Source of the DNA: Stagnihabitans lacustris | GTDB taxonomy: Bacteria; Pseudomonadota; Alphaproteobacteria; Rhodobacterales; Rhodobacteraceae | Assembly (NCBI RefSeq): GCF_025950525.1 | Contig: NZ_JAPDGS010000001.1 | Location: 1-64,000 of the forward strand | Length of the DNA: 64,000 nt | Reading direction: 5' to 3' | Shown here: in pieces, positions 36,161 through 45,768 of the stretch | How positions within the stretch are numbered: position 1 is the first letter of the stretch | Layout of the letters: each line of letters starts with the position of its first letter | Position numbers and translations under genes: made by a program | The notes under the pieces: model-generated | The model's database searches: none | The model's input: only the letters and a program-made list of their open reading frames with translations | What the model was told of the DNA's origin: nothing

Positions 36161-36182
36161 GGCTGCCCCCGCGGGGGCAGCC
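36161..36182 (-). other. Perfect palindrome between dnaK and dnaJ
   Basis: GGCTGCCCCCG/CGGGGGCAGCC is a perfect 11-base palindrome in the 63-base dnaK-dnaJ gap. In RNA it forms a stable hairpin that could attenuate or stabilise the message and keep DnaJ below DnaK. Confidence 0.6.
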
Positions 36183-36199
36183 TTCGCCATTTCGCGCGG

Positions 36200-38104
36200 T
36201 TACTTCCGCTTGGAGTTGCCCAGATCCTCGAAGTCGGCGTCGACGATGTCATCGTCATCGCCGCCGTCCCGACCCTCGGGCGCCTCATTCGACTCGGCCT
36301 GCGCCTTGTAGATCGCCTCGCCCAGACGCATCGCCGCATCGGTCAGGTTCTGGATGCCGCCCTTGATCTTGCCGGCGTCATCCGACTTGACCGTCTCTTC
36401 CAGCGCGCCCATGGCCAATTCGATCGCCTCGACGGTGGACGGGTCCACCTTGTCCGCGTGTTCGGCAATCGACTTCTTGGTCGAGTGCAGCAGGCTTTCG
36501 GCCTGGTTCTTGGCCTCGACCAGCTCTTTGCGGGCCTTGTCGGCGTCGGCATTGGCCTCGGCGTCCTTGACCATGCGTTCGATATCGGCATCAGACAGGC
36601 CGCCCGAAGCCTGGATCGTGATCGCCTGCTCCTTGCCGGTGCCCTTGTCCTTGGCCTTGACCGTCACGATGCCGTTGGCGTCGATGTCGAAGGTCACTTC
36701 GATCTGGGGCACGCCGCGCGGGGCGGGCGGGATGTTTTCCAGGTTGAACTGGCCCAGCATCTTGTTGTCGGCCGCCATTTCACGCTCGCCCTGGAAGCAA
36801 CGCAGGGTCACGGCGTTCTGGTTGTCTTCGGCAGTCGAGAAGATCTGAGACTTCTTCGTCGGGATCGTCGTGTTGCGGTCGATCAGACGGGTGAAGACAC
36901 CGCCCAGGGTTTCGATGCCCAACGACAGCGGCGTGACGTCCAGAAGAACCACGTCCTTGACGTCGCCCTGCAGCACGCCGGCCTGGATCGCGGCGCCAGC
37001 GGCCACGACTTCATCCGGGTTCACGCCCTTGTGGGGCTCTTTGCCGAAGAACTTGGTCACTTCCTCGATCACGCGGGGCATGCGGGTCATGCCGCCAACC
37101 AGAACGACTTCGTCGATGTCGCCGATGGACACGCCGGCATCTTTCAGCGCGGCCTGGCAGGGCTTGATCGACCGCTTGATCAGGTCTTCGCACAGGCTTT
37201 CCAGCTTGGCGCGGGTCAGCTTGACCACCAGGTGCAAGGGCTGCCCGGTGTTGCGGTCCATCGAGATGAAGGGCTGGTTGATTTCGGTCTGCGACGAGGA
37301 CGACAGCTCGATCTTGGCCTTTTCGGCGGCCTCTTTCAGACGCTGCAGGGCCATCTTGTCCAAGGTCAGGTCGACGCCATGTTCCTTTTTGAACTCGTCG
37401 GCCAGGAAGTTGACGATGCGCATGTCGAAGTCTTCACCACCAAGGAACGTATCCCCGTTGGTCGATTTCACCTCGAACAGGCCGTCGTCGATTTCCAGGA
37501 TCGTGATGTCGAAGGTGCCGCCACCAAGGTCATAGACCGCGATGGTCTTGGTCTCTTTTTTGTCCAGGCCATAGGCCAGGGCGGCCGCGGTCGGCTCGTT
37601 GATGATGCGCAGCACTTCCAGACCGGCGATCTTGCCCGCGTCCTTGGTCGCCTGACGTTGCGCGTCGTTGAAATAGGCCGGAACCGTGATCACGGCTTGC
37701 GTGACGGTCTCGCCCAGATAGGCTTCGGCGGTCTCTTTCATCTTTTGCAGGATGATGGCCGACACTTGGCTGGGCGAGAACTTTTCGCCGCGGGCCTCGA
37801 CCCAAGCGTCGCCATTGCCGCCGTTGACGACCTTGTAAGGCAGGTTCTTCATGTCCTTGGCCAGCATCGCATCATCGGCCCGACGACCGATAAGACGCTT
37901 GACCGCGAAGATGGTGTTGGACGCGTTCGTCACCGCCTGACGCTTGGCGGCTTGGCCGACCAGGCGTTCGTTTTCGGTGAAGGCGACGATGGAAGGCGTG
38001 GTGCGCGCGCCTTCGGAGTTTTCGATGATGCGGGGCTGGCTGCCATCCATGATGGCCACGCAAGAATTGGTGGTCCCGAGGTCGATGCCGATGATCTTGG
38101 CCAT
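36200..38104 (-). CDS. dnaK: Chaperone DnaK (Hsp70)
   Basis: The 634-residue ATP-dependent chaperone. The nucleotide-binding domain begins [21 protein letters not shown] and contains [30 protein letters not shown] and [12 protein letters not shown]; the substrate domain begins at about residue 390 ([15 protein letters not shown]), and a variable tail ends in an acidic [25 protein letters not shown] precedes the ATG. It is first in dnaK-dnaJ under a heat-shock promoter. Confidence 0.98.
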   Translation of the reverse strand: MAKIIGIDLGTTNSCVAIMDGSQPRIIENSEGARTTPSIVAFTENERLVGQAAKRQAVTNASNTIFAVKRLIGRRADDAMLAKDMKNLPYKVVNGGNGDAWVEARGEKFSPSQVSAIILQKMKETAEAYLGETVTQAVITVPAYFNDAQRQATKDAGKIAGLEVLRIINEPTAAALAYGLDKKETKTIAVYDLGGGTFDITILEIDDGLFEVKSTNGDTFLGGEDFDMRIVNFLADEFKKEHGVDLTLDKMALQRLKEAAEKAKIELSSSSQTEINQPFISMDRNTGQPLHLVVKLTRAKLESLCEDLIKRSIKPCQAALKDAGVSIGDIDEVVLVGGMTRMPRVIEEVTKFFGKEPHKGVNPDEVVAAGAAIQAGVLQGDVKDVVLLDVTPLSLGIETLGGVFTRLIDRNTTIPTKKSQIFSTAEDNQNAVTLRCFQGEREMAADNKMLGQFNLENIPPAPRGVPQIEVTFDIDANGIVTVKAKDKGTGKEQAITIQASGGLSDADIERMVKDAEANADADKARKELVEAKNQAESLLHSTKKSIAEHADKVDPSTVEAIELAMGALEETVKSDDAGKIKGGIQNLTDAAMRLGEAIYKAQAESNEAPEGRDGGDDDDIVDADFEDLGNSKRK

Positions 38105-38200
38105 GTTGCTATCCTCTCAAGGCGATATGTTGGGGCGGACCCGATCAGGCGTCCGTCCCCGATCCCGAACGACAACCGGATCTCTCCGGCTTCGTGGCGT

Positions 38201-38228
38201 ATATAAGGGGGGGGAAAAGACCCTGCAA
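38201..38228 (-). promoter_or_regulatory. RpoH (heat-shock sigma) promoter of dnaK
   Basis: Read on the minus strand, TTG (38228-38226) and CTTATAT (38207-38201) are separated by 18 bases, matching the alphaproteobacterial RpoH pattern TTG-N17/18-CYTATNT. The predicted start leaves a leader of about 90 bases. Confidence 0.65.
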
Positions 38229-38267
38229 TGGGCGTGCAGGGCCGATTTCCACTCGATTGCGCGAAAT

Positions 38268-39089
38268 CTACTTGCCGGCGACCCAGGACAGCGAGGCATG
38301 TTTGCGCGTAAAGCTGTCGCCCATGAAACCAAGGACCAAAAGCGCGCAAGAGACCCAGATCGGATAGCTGATCGAAGAGTAATGCGGGTTGTAGTTCAGG
38401 AAGACGAATCCGCGCTGTTGGTCGATGATGTGAAACAGCGGATTCCACCAGAACCAGGACAAAAGCCAGGTCGGCGTGGCATTGGCCAGGAACATCTTGC
38501 CCGAGGCGATGACGTTGATCCGCGTGTAAACCGAGTTCGCCACCTGAAAGAAATTCGGCGCCCAGGGCGTCGCCGCCTTGAAGATCATGCCGATGCACAG
38601 GCCGGAAAACCAGGCCAGAAGGATCATCCCCATGGCGGGCACGGGTTCGTCTATCGTGATCTCGCGAAAGCAGGTGTGATAGAAGAACAGGATGACCGCG
38701 ATGGCCAGAACCTGCTGATACAGCGCCGCAAGCGCCTGACCGCCAATGGTCACGATCGTGTTCATCGGCGCGTGTTTCATCATGGCATTGGTCGGACCCT
38801 CGGCCATGGCGACGGCCTTGATCGCCTTGATATGGGTCATATACATGAAAATCCCGCTCATCGAATACAGCAGGAAGTCGCCACGCACCGCGGTCGAGCG
38901 CATGCCCAGCAGCGTGAACATCAGCCAGAAGAACAGGACCATCGTCACCGACTGGATGATCGACAGGGCCAGACCCATGATCGCATTGCCATGGGTCTTG
39001 CGGATGTCGCGGATGGCAATGTGAAAGATCAGCTCTGCCGTCTTGGCAAAGCCGCCGACAGAGGTTTTGGGCGCGCCGGGGTGGAACAT
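38268..39089 (-). CDS. ABC-2 type polysaccharide export permease
   Basis: A 273-residue membrane protein with about six hydrophobic segments and the WFWWNPLFHIIDQQRG region near the C-terminus typical of KpsM/Wzm capsule or O-antigen exporters. It should pass lipid-linked polysaccharide across the inner membrane with an ATPase partner, which is not in this window. ATG 39089 follows GAGGA at a slightly long spacing; 39119 is an alternative. It is divergent from the cysQ-kdsB pair. Confidence 0.85.
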   Translation of the reverse strand: MFHPGAPKTSVGGFAKTAELIFHIAIRDIRKTHGNAIMGLALSIIQSVTMVLFFWLMFTLLGMRSTAVRGDFLLYSMSGIFMYMTHIKAIKAVAMAEGPTNAMMKHAPMNTIVTIGGQALAALYQQVLAIAVILFFYHTCFREITIDEPVPAMGMILLAWFSGLCIGMIFKAATPWAPNFFQVANSVYTRINVIASGKMFLANATPTWLLSWFWWNPLFHIIDQQRGFVFLNYNPHYSSISYPIWVSCALLVLGFMGDSFTRKHASLSWVAGK

Positions 39090-39215
39090 GGAAGAGGAGT
39101 CCTCGCGGGGTCTGATCAATCCGCCTCAGTTTGTCAGGGAAACCTTGCCGTTCCCTTTACCAATGCAGCATAAGGGCGCGGCAAGATCATGGCAATCGCG
39201 CCTCCAGGAGCCAAA

Positions 39216-40007
39216 ATGGATTTCGACCACCTTGTTCCCGTCATGCGTCGTCTGGCCATCGAGGCCGGCGCCCGTATCATGGAGGTCTATAACGGCCCCG
39301 ATTTCGCGGTGAAGTCGAAGTCCGATGCCTCGCCCGTGACCGAGGCCGACGAGGCGGCGGATGCGCTGATCTCGGCCGGGCTGCGGGCCGAATTCCCCGA
39401 TGTCGTGCTGATCACCGAGGAACAGGCGGCCAGCCATGCCTTGACCGCCCAGACCTTCCTGATCGTCGATCCGCTGGACGGCACCAAGGAATTCGTCCAG
39501 CGCCGCGGCGATTTCACGGTGAACATCGCCTATGTCGAAAACGGCGTCCCCCTGCGCGGTGTGGTCTATGCCCCCGCCCAGAACCGGCTGTTCTATACGC
39601 TGGCCGATGGGACCGCCGTCGAAGAGACCGGGGCGCATGCGGCCGCGACCCCGGGCCCCGTGGCGCCGATCCGGGTGGCGCAGCCCAAGGGGCCGCTGAT
39701 GGTCGTGGCCTCGAAGTCCCACCGCGACCAGGCCACCGACGACTATATCGCCAAATATGACGTCCGCGACATGAAGTCGGCGGGGTCCTCGTTGAAATTC
39801 TGTCTGGTGGCGACCGGAGAGGCCGATCTTTACCCGCGCCTGGGCCGCACGATGGAATGGGACACGGCGGCGGGCGATGCGGTCTTGCGCGGGGCGGGCG
39901 GCCATGTCGTGCGCTTTGACGATCACAAGCCGCTGGCCTATGGCAAACCCGGCTGGGACAATCCCTTCTTTATCGCCCATGCCCCCGGAGTGGTCTTGCA
40001 AAAATGA
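39216..40007 (+). CDS. cysQ: 3'(2'),5'-bisphosphate nucleotidase CysQ-like
   Basis: A 263-residue inositol-monophosphatase-fold enzyme. The metal motifs are ITEEQ (Glu), DPLDGTKEF and WDTAAGDAV, and the DPLDGTKEF spelling points to CysQ, which removes the 3'-phosphate of PAP left by sulfation. AGGAG decides ATG 39216 over an upstream ATG at 39189. It overlaps kdsB by four bases. CysQ-like genes beside sugar-nucleotide genes can suggest a sulfated product, but no sulfotransferase was seen. Confidence 0.85.
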   Translation: MDFDHLVPVMRRLAIEAGARIMEVYNGPDFAVKSKSDASPVTEADEAADALISAGLRAEFPDVVLITEEQAASHALTAQTFLIVDPLDGTKEFVQRRGDFTVNIAYVENGVPLRGVVYAPAQNRLFYTLADGTAVEETGAHAAATPGPVAPIRVAQPKGPLMVVASKSHRDQATDDYIAKYDVRDMKSAGSSLKFCLVATGEADLYPRLGRTMEWDTAAGDAVLRGAGGHVVRFDDHKPLAYGKPGWDNPFFIAHAPGVVLQK

Positions 40008-40798
40008 GCGTTCTGATCGCCATCCCCGCCCGCTTTGCCTCCACCCGCTATCCGGGCAAGCCTCTGGTTTCGTTGAAGGGTCCTGATGGCGACAAGACCC
40101 TGATCCGCCGCTCCTGGGAGGCCGCCATGGCCGTCCGCGGCGTCGACCGGGTCGTGGTGGCCACCGATGATGCGCGCATCGCAGACCATGCCAGCGCCTT
40201 CGGGGCAGAGGTCGTCATGACCTCGTCTGATGCCCAAAACGGCACCGAGCGCTGCGCCGAGGTGGTCCGCCAGCTGCCCGGTTACGATGTCGTCGTGAAC
40301 CTGCAAGGTGATGCGCCGCTGACCCCCTCGTGGTTCGTCGAGGACCTGGTGACGGGCCTTCTTGCCGACCCAGAGGCCGATATCGCGACCCCGGTTCTGG
40401 CCTGCGATGGCGCCGCGGTCGAGGGATTTTTGGCCGACCGCAGGGCAGGGCGCGTCGGTGGCACGACGGCGGTCTTTGGCGCCGGGGGCCGGGCGCTGTA
40501 TTTCTCGAAAGAGGTGATTCCCTATACCGGCCGGACCTTTGCGCCCGAAGATGCGACCCCGGTCTTTCACCATGTCGGCGTCTATGCCTATCGCCCCGCC
40601 GCGCTTGCGGCCTATCCGGCCTGGCCGATGGGGCCTTTGGAAAAATTGGAAGGTTTGGAGCAGTTGCGCTTCCTGGAACAGGGCCGCAAAGTGCTGTGTG
40701 TCGAAGTTCAGGCGCGGGGGCGGAAGTTTTGGGAACTGAACAACCCGTCGGACGTTCCAGTGATCGAAGCCATGATGCAGGCCATGAAACTGACGTGA
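40004..40798 (+). CDS. kdsB: 3-deoxy-manno-octulosonate cytidylyltransferase
   Basis: KdsB makes CMP-Kdo from CTP and Kdo for lipopolysaccharide or Kdo-linked capsule. The 264-residue protein starts VLIAIPARFASTRYPGKPL and contains VVNLQGDAPL and the family's PLEKLEGLEQLRFLE. The ATG overlaps the cysQ stop (ATGA). Rhodobacteraceae often carry a second kdsB for capsule, which this location beside an ABC-2 permease would fit. Confidence 0.93.
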   Translation: MSVLIAIPARFASTRYPGKPLVSLKGPDGDKTLIRRSWEAAMAVRGVDRVVVATDDARIADHASAFGAEVVMTSSDAQNGTERCAEVVRQLPGYDVVVNLQGDAPLTPSWFVEDLVTGLLADPEADIATPVLACDGAAVEGFLADRRAGRVGGTTAVFGAGGRALYFSKEVIPYTGRTFAPEDATPVFHHVGVYAYRPAALAAYPAWPMGPLEKLEGLEQLRFLEQGRKVLCVEVQARGRKFWELNNPSDVPVIEAMMQAMKLT

Positions 40799-40861
40799 AA
40801 CCGCCGTTTTTCCCCCTTGTTGGTCGCTTGCATGCAACAGGCGGGAAGGCTTATTCTGGGT

Positions 40862-40892
40862 TTGACATTGTTTTCAACGTTTGCACTACGAA
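40862..40892 (+). promoter_or_regulatory. Candidate sigma-70 promoter of galU
   Basis: A perfect TTGACA (40862-40867) is followed after 19 bases by TACGAA (40887-40892), a weak -10. It is in the 181-base gap before galU. Confidence 0.4.
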
Positions 40893-40979
40893 TTGGCAAC
40901 AAAAACCGGGTAAAGATTCCTGAGTCCATGGCGAGTCGCGGAAGTTCCGCGCCTGGCACCCACAGGCAAGAGAGAGCAG

Positions 40980-41891
40980 ATGGCAGAAGACACGCCGCGC
41001 AAGGTCAAAAAGGTCCTGAAGGCGATTTTCCCGGTCGCCGGGATGGGAACCCGCTTTCTGCCCGCCACCAAGTCGATCCCGAAAGAGATCCTGACGCTGG
41101 TTGACCGACCGCTGATCCAATACGCCATCGACGAGGCGCGCGCCGCCGGGATCAAGGAATTCATCTTCGTCACCGCGCGGGGCAAATCCGCGCTGGAAGA
41201 TTACTTCGACTACTCCCCCGAGCTTGAGGCGACCTTGCGTCGCGCGGGCAAGGACCAGCTGCTGGAGACGTTGAAGGAAACCAACATGGACTCGGGCGCC
41301 ATCGCCTATGTCCGCCAGAACCGCGCCATGGGTCTGGGTCACGCCGTCTGGTGCGCCCGCCGGTTGATCGGGAATGAACCCTTTGCCGTGCTTTTGCCCG
41401 ACGACGTGATTGCTGCCGAAAAGCCCTGTCTGCAACAGATGGTCGAGGCCTACGAACAGACCGGCGGCAATATGGTCGCGGCCATGGAAGTGCCGGTTGA
41501 CCGCACCTCGTCCTACGGTGTGCTGGACGTGGCCGAGGACATGGGCTCGATCGTGCAGGTCAAGGGCATGGTGGAAAAGCCGAAAGAGAATCCGCCCTCG
41601 AACTTGGCCGTGATCGGGCGCTATATCCTGACGCCGCAGGTGATGAACAACCTGAACAAGATGAAGGCCGGCGCGGGTGGGGAAATCCAGCTGACCGACG
41701 CCATCGCCGAAGAGTGTCAGACCCCCGGCAAGGTCTTTGGCTTCCGATTCCGCGGGCAGCGCTATGACTGCGGCTCGAAGGCCGGGTTCCTGCAGGCGAC
41801 GGTGGCCTTCGGCCTGTCGCGCCCCGACCTGCGTGAGGAATTCTCGGCCTATCTGAACGACATGGTCGCCATGCAGAAGGCGGCCCAGTAA
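40980..41891 (+). CDS. galU: UTP-glucose-1-phosphate uridylyltransferase
   Basis: Makes UDP-glucose, the donor for glucose-containing polysaccharides. The 303-residue protein has the nucleotidyltransferase start VAGMGTRFLPATKSIPKEIL (in part), VDRPLIQYAIDEA, LPDDVI and EIQLTDAI. AAGAGAGAG precedes the ATG. It is followed after two bases by the first glycosyltransferase gene, so it is part of the polysaccharide unit. Confidence 0.95.
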   Translation: MAEDTPRKVKKVLKAIFPVAGMGTRFLPATKSIPKEILTLVDRPLIQYAIDEARAAGIKEFIFVTARGKSALEDYFDYSPELEATLRRAGKDQLLETLKETNMDSGAIAYVRQNRAMGLGHAVWCARRLIGNEPFAVLLPDDVIAAEKPCLQQMVEAYEQTGGNMVAAMEVPVDRTSSYGVLDVAEDMGSIVQVKGMVEKPKENPPSNLAVIGRYILTPQVMNNLNKMKAGAGGEIQLTDAIAEECQTPGKVFGFRFRGQRYDCGSKAGFLQATVAFGLSRPDLREEFSAYLNDMVAMQKAAQ

Positions 41892-41893
41892 AC

Positions 41894-42886
41894 GTGGGCT
41901 CTTTGGCCGAAGCGTTTCGCCTGCGCTGGTTGCGCAGGCGTTTGCTTTGGCGGGCGATGCGGGCGCAGCTGCGGCCGGTGATGCGGCGCGACTTCGGCCG
42001 GGATGCGATCCTGGGGTTCGCCTGTATCCGCAACGAGATGGGCCGCCTGCCGTGGTTTCTGGACCATCATCGCAAGTTGGGGGTGGACCACTTTCTGGTG
42101 GTCGACAATGCCAGCTCTGACGGCAGCGCGGAATTCCTTGCGGGTCAGCCCGATGTGTCTTTGTGGGCGACCTCGGACAGCTACAAGGCCAGCCGATTCG
42201 GGATGGACTGGATCAACGCGCTTTTGATGCGGCACGGGTCGGGCCATTGGTGCCTGACGCTGGACGCGGACGAGCTGTTCACCTTTCCCGAGGATCACCG
42301 CGGGTTGCGCGCCCTGACCGATTGGGCCGACGCCCGCGCCGTCCCGGCGATTTCCGCCCTGATGCTGGACCTTTACCCCAAGGGGCCGCTGGGCACCCAG
42401 ACGCCCGACCCCAATCCACTTATGGTCCTGCCGTTTTTCGACCCCGAGGGCTACGCTCGCACGCCCATTGCGCGTTACGCCCATGTGTCGATTCGCGGCG
42501 GCCCCCGGGCGCGGGTGTTCTTTGCCGACGACCCCGCCCGCGCGCCGCATCTGCACAAGACGCCGCTGGTGCGCTGGCATTGGCGCTATGCCTATCTGTC
42601 CTCGACCCACCTGGCCTTGCCCATCCGGTTGAACGCCGGCTTTGCCCGGGCCGACCTGCCGACCGGCGCGCTGTTGCACACCAAATTCCTGCCCGAAATC
42701 GTGCAGAAATCCCGCGAAGAGCGAGTGCGGGCCGAGCACTTCACCCATCCCGAGTATTATGGCGACTATTACGACGGGGTGATCGCCGGGCGGGACCTCT
42801 GGCATCCGGGCAGCGCGCGCTATGAAGGCCCCACCCAGTTGGAGGCGCTGGGCCTGATCCAGCGCGGCGCTTGGGCGTCCCGATAG
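41894..42886 (+). CDS. Glycosyltransferase family 2-like protein, paralogue 1 (GTG start)
   Basis: A 330-residue glycosyltransferase of the Glyco_tranf_2_4 type. After a very basic N-terminus it shows CIRNEMGRLPWFLDHHRKLG, VVDNASSDGS and the metal/nucleotide motif LDADELF. The donor may be UDP-glucose from galU, but this is inference. The GTG start lies two bases after the galU stop. It is clearly homologous along its length to the gene at 43064 (for example RALTDW, LYPKG, RGGPRARVFFAD and YAYLSSTH correspond). Confidence 0.83.
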   Translation: MGSLAEAFRLRWLRRRLLWRAMRAQLRPVMRRDFGRDAILGFACIRNEMGRLPWFLDHHRKLGVDHFLVVDNASSDGSAEFLAGQPDVSLWATSDSYKASRFGMDWINALLMRHGSGHWCLTLDADELFTFPEDHRGLRALTDWADARAVPAISALMLDLYPKGPLGTQTPDPNPLMVLPFFDPEGYARTPIARYAHVSIRGGPRARVFFADDPARAPHLHKTPLVRWHWRYAYLSSTHLALPIRLNAGFARADLPTGALLHTKFLPEIVQKSREERVRAEHFTHPEYYGDYYDGVIAGRDLWHPGSARYEGPTQLEALGLIQRGAWASR

Positions 42887-43063
42887 GAATTGTCACAAAC
42901 CGCGCGGGAAACGCTGGATTTTTCCTGTGATTGACTTCAAAACGTGAACAATACGTCGGGAAAATTCCCTGGGGGCGTGGCACAGGTGCAAAACGTCAAG
43001 GCTTCCTTCAGCTTTGGCGTCTAGGTCTGTGAAACGGCATGGGATCGGCGTTGGAGACGCGGG

Positions 43064-44074
43064 TTGAAGATCACAGAGGCCATCAAACTGCGCTATCGCC
43101 GCCGCCTCGCGCATCTGCGTGCGCGGGTCAAGGGGCGGGAAATGCGCGTCGTGGCTGACCGCACGCGGGGCATGGCCAAGGATGCGATCATCCTTCTGTG
43201 CACCCTGCGCAACGAACGCATCCGGCTGCCCTATTTCCTGCGCTATTACCGCGATCTGGGGGTCGAACACTTTTTCTTCGTCGACAACGACAGCACGGAT
43301 GGGTCGCGCGAATACCTGGCGCCGCAGCCCGATGTTTCACTGTGGACGACCAAGGGCAGCTACAAGCGGTCGCGGTTTGGCGTCGATTGGCTGGCCCATC
43401 TGCAGCGCCGCCATTGCCACGACCATTGGTGCCTGACCGTCGATGTGGACGAATTCTTCGTCTATCCCTTTTGCGAAACGCGGCCCTTGCGCGCGCTGAC
43501 CGACTGGCTGGACGCCTCTGCGGTGCGCAGCTTTTCGGCCATGATGCTGGACATGTATCCCAAGGGCTCGATCACCGCGCAGCCCTACCGCGAGGGGCAG
43601 AACCCGTTCGAGATCGCGCAATGGTTCGACAGCGGGAACTATACGATCCACCGCAACCCCTCGATGGGGAACCTGTGGATTCAGGGCGGGCCGCGCGCGC
43701 GGGTGTTCTTTGCCGACCGGCCCGACATGGCGCCAGCGCTGAACAAGGTGCCCCTGGTGCGCTGGCAGCGGTCCTATGCCTATCTGTCCTCGACCCATAT
43801 GATCCTGCCGCGGGGTCTGAACCTGGTCTATGACGAAAGGGGCGGCGAAAAGGCCTCTGGCTGCCTGCTGCACGCCAAGTTCTTGGATACATTCGCCGAA
43901 AAGGCCGCCGAAGAGATGGCGCGGGGCCAGCATTTCGGCGCCTCCAAAGAGTATAAGGCCTATCACGACAAGCTGTCGCGCCACCCCGACATGTGGTGCA
44001 AATATTCCGAGAAATACATCAACTGGCGCCAGCTGGAGATCCTCGGCCTCATGTCCAAGGGGAACTGGGCATGA
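43064..44074 (+). CDS. Glycosyltransferase family 2-like protein, paralogue 2 (TTG start)
   Basis: A 336-residue paralogue of the preceding gene with CTLRNERIRLPYFLRYYRDLG, FVDNDSTDGS and VDVDEFF. The TTG start is supported by GGAGA seven bases before it, and no ATG is in frame nearby. A 177-base gap separates it from paralogue 1. Its stop overlaps the next gene's ATG (ATGA). The pair probably adds successive residues to the same glycan. Confidence 0.82.
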   Translation: MKITEAIKLRYRRRLAHLRARVKGREMRVVADRTRGMAKDAIILLCTLRNERIRLPYFLRYYRDLGVEHFFFVDNDSTDGSREYLAPQPDVSLWTTKGSYKRSRFGVDWLAHLQRRHCHDHWCLTVDVDEFFVYPFCETRPLRALTDWLDASAVRSFSAMMLDMYPKGSITAQPYREGQNPFEIAQWFDSGNYTIHRNPSMGNLWIQGGPRARVFFADRPDMAPALNKVPLVRWQRSYAYLSSTHMILPRGLNLVYDERGGEKASGCLLHAKFLDTFAEKAAEEMARGQHFGASKEYKAYHDKLSRHPDMWCKYSEKYINWRQLEILGLMSKGNWA

Positions 44075-45768
44075 GCGTCGGTTTCGTCATGCTGTGCCAC
44101 ACGGCGCTGGAGCGCGCGGCCGAGGTGGCGCGCCATTGGGCCGAACGCGATTGCCCCGTGGTGATCCATGTCGACCGCAGGGTGGAAAAGCTGGCCTATG
44201 ATGGGCTGGTGCAGTCGCTGGCTGATCTGCCCAACATCCTGTTTTCCCCGCGTTTTGCCTGCGAATGGGGCACTTGGGGGATCGTCGCCGCCACGCAAGA
44301 GGCCAGCGCCCTGATGCTGCGCAGCTTTGCCGCGGTGCGCCATGTCTACCTCGCCTCGGGGTCGTGCCTGCCGCTGCGCCCGGTCGAGGATCTGCGCGCC
44401 TATCTGGACAGTCGTCCGCGCACCGATTTCATCGAAAGCGTGACGACGACCGATGTCGGCTGGACCGTCGGCGGGCTGAATCTGGAACGCTTTACCCTGC
44501 GCTTTCCGTTTTCCTGGCGCAGCCAGCGCAAGGCCTTTGACTTCTACGTCAGCCTGCAGCGCCGCGCGGGCTTTCGCCGCCCCATCCCCGAGGGCATCGC
44601 ACCGCATCTGGGCAGCCAGTGGTGGTGCCTGACGCGGCAAACCCTGTCGGCCATTCTGGAAAACCCCGACCGTGTGGCCTTGGACCGCTATTTCCGCCGG
44701 GTCTGGATTCCGGATGAAAGCTATTTTCAGACCATGGTGCGCAAGTTCTCGACCCAGGTGGAAAGCCGGTCGCTGACGCTGGCCAAGTTCGACTATCAGG
44801 GCAAGCCGCATATCTTTTACGACGACCATCTGCAGCTTTTGCGGCGGTCGGATTGCTTTGTCGCCCGCAAGATCTGGCCTCAGGCGGACAAGCTGTATGA
44901 CACGTTCCTGCGCGCCAATTCCCATGGTCAGGCCAGCGCCGAGCCCAATCCCGGCAAGATTGACCGGCTGTTCTCCAAGGCCGTCGATCGGCGGACCAAG
45001 GGCCGGGCCGGGCTTTACATGCAAAGCCGCTATCCCAATGAAAACTGGGAGAATGGGCGCACCGCCGCGCCCTATTCCGTCTTTGAGGGCTTTGCCGAGG
45101 TCTTCGAGAATTTCGAGGTCTGGTTGGGCAAGGTCGCAGGCACCCGCGCCCATGGCCACCTTTTTGCCCCCGGCACGGTGCAATTCGGCGGCGGAGAGAC
45201 GGTGTTTTCCGGCGCCCTGTCCGACAGCGCCGCCCTGCGCGACTATGCGCCCAAGAATTTCCTGTCCAACCTGATCTGGAACACCCGCGGAGAGCGTCAG
45301 TGTTTCCAGTTCGGCCCCGGCGACAACCAGGACATCAGCTGGTTCGTCGCCTGTGATCCCAATGCGCAGATTTCGGTGATCACCGGGGCCTGGGCCGTGC
45401 CATTGTTCCATTCCAACAACAATTTCAGTGACATAAGGCGCGAGGCCGCGCGGCTGCAAAAGCTTGAGACCGACCATGTGTCGATCCTGCGCAGCCATTT
45501 CGCCAAGGCGCGCATCCGCATCTGGACCCTGGCCGAATTCGTCGAAAACCCGATGGAGCCGCTGCAAAGCATCATCGACGAGATCAGCCCCCGCAGCCAG
45601 CGCCGCCTGACCGAGGCGCCGCGCTTGGCCGATCTGAAAGGCTTTGGCCAGTTCCTGCAAAACCTGCGCAATCAGGGGATGCAACCGGTGATGATGGGCG
45701 ATTTCCCGACCGGAGAGGACCCGACCCCCGCCGCCAATCGTCGCGGGCGGCCCTATCTGGTGAAGTGA
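44071..45768 (+). CDS. Core-2/I-branching-like glycosyltransferase with extra C-terminal domain
   Basis: A 565-residue protein. The N-terminal half (about 1-290) resembles the core-2/I-branching N-acetylglucosaminyltransferase family (GT14): VGFVMLCHTAL, PVVIHVDRRVE, YLASGSCLPLRPVEDL, SQWWCLTRQTL and DESYFQTMV. The C-terminal half (about 310-565), with FENFEVWLGKV and the QCFQFGPGDNQDISWF section, looks like the DUF5927-type extension of Rhodobacterales; its function is unknown. It is translationally coupled to paralogue 2 and overlaps the convergent MaoC-like gene by 16 bases. Confidence 0.82.
   Translation: MSVGFVMLCHTALERAAEVARHWAERDCPVVIHVDRRVEKLAYDGLVQSLADLPNILFSPRFACEWGTWGIVAATQEASALMLRSFAAVRHVYLASGSCLPLRPVEDLRAYLDSRPRTDFIESVTTTDVGWTVGGLNLERFTLRFPFSWRSQRKAFDFYVSLQRRAGFRRPIPEGIAPHLGSQWWCLTRQTLSAILENPDRVALDRYFRRVWIPDESYFQTMVRKFSTQVESRSLTLAKFDYQGKPHIFYDDHLQLLRRSDCFVARKIWPQADKLYDTFLRANSHGQASAEPNPGKIDRLFSKAVDRRTKGRAGLYMQSRYPNENWENGRTAAPYSVFEGFAEVFENFEVWLGKVAGTRAHGHLFAPGTVQFGGGETVFSGALSDSAALRDYAPKNFLSNLIWNTRGERQCFQFGPGDNQDISWFVACDPNAQISVITGAWAVPLFHSNNNFSDIRREAARLQKLETDHVSILRSHFAKARIRIWTLAEFVENPMEPLQSIIDEISPRSQRRLTEAPRLADLKGFGQFLQNLRNQGMQPVMMGDFPTGEDPTPAANRRGRPYLVK

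Noticed and set aside
42887..43063. Promoter TTGACT near 42930 for glycosyltransferase paralogue 2
   Set aside because: A TTGACT is present but no acceptable -10 lies 16-18 bases downstream, so I do not call it.
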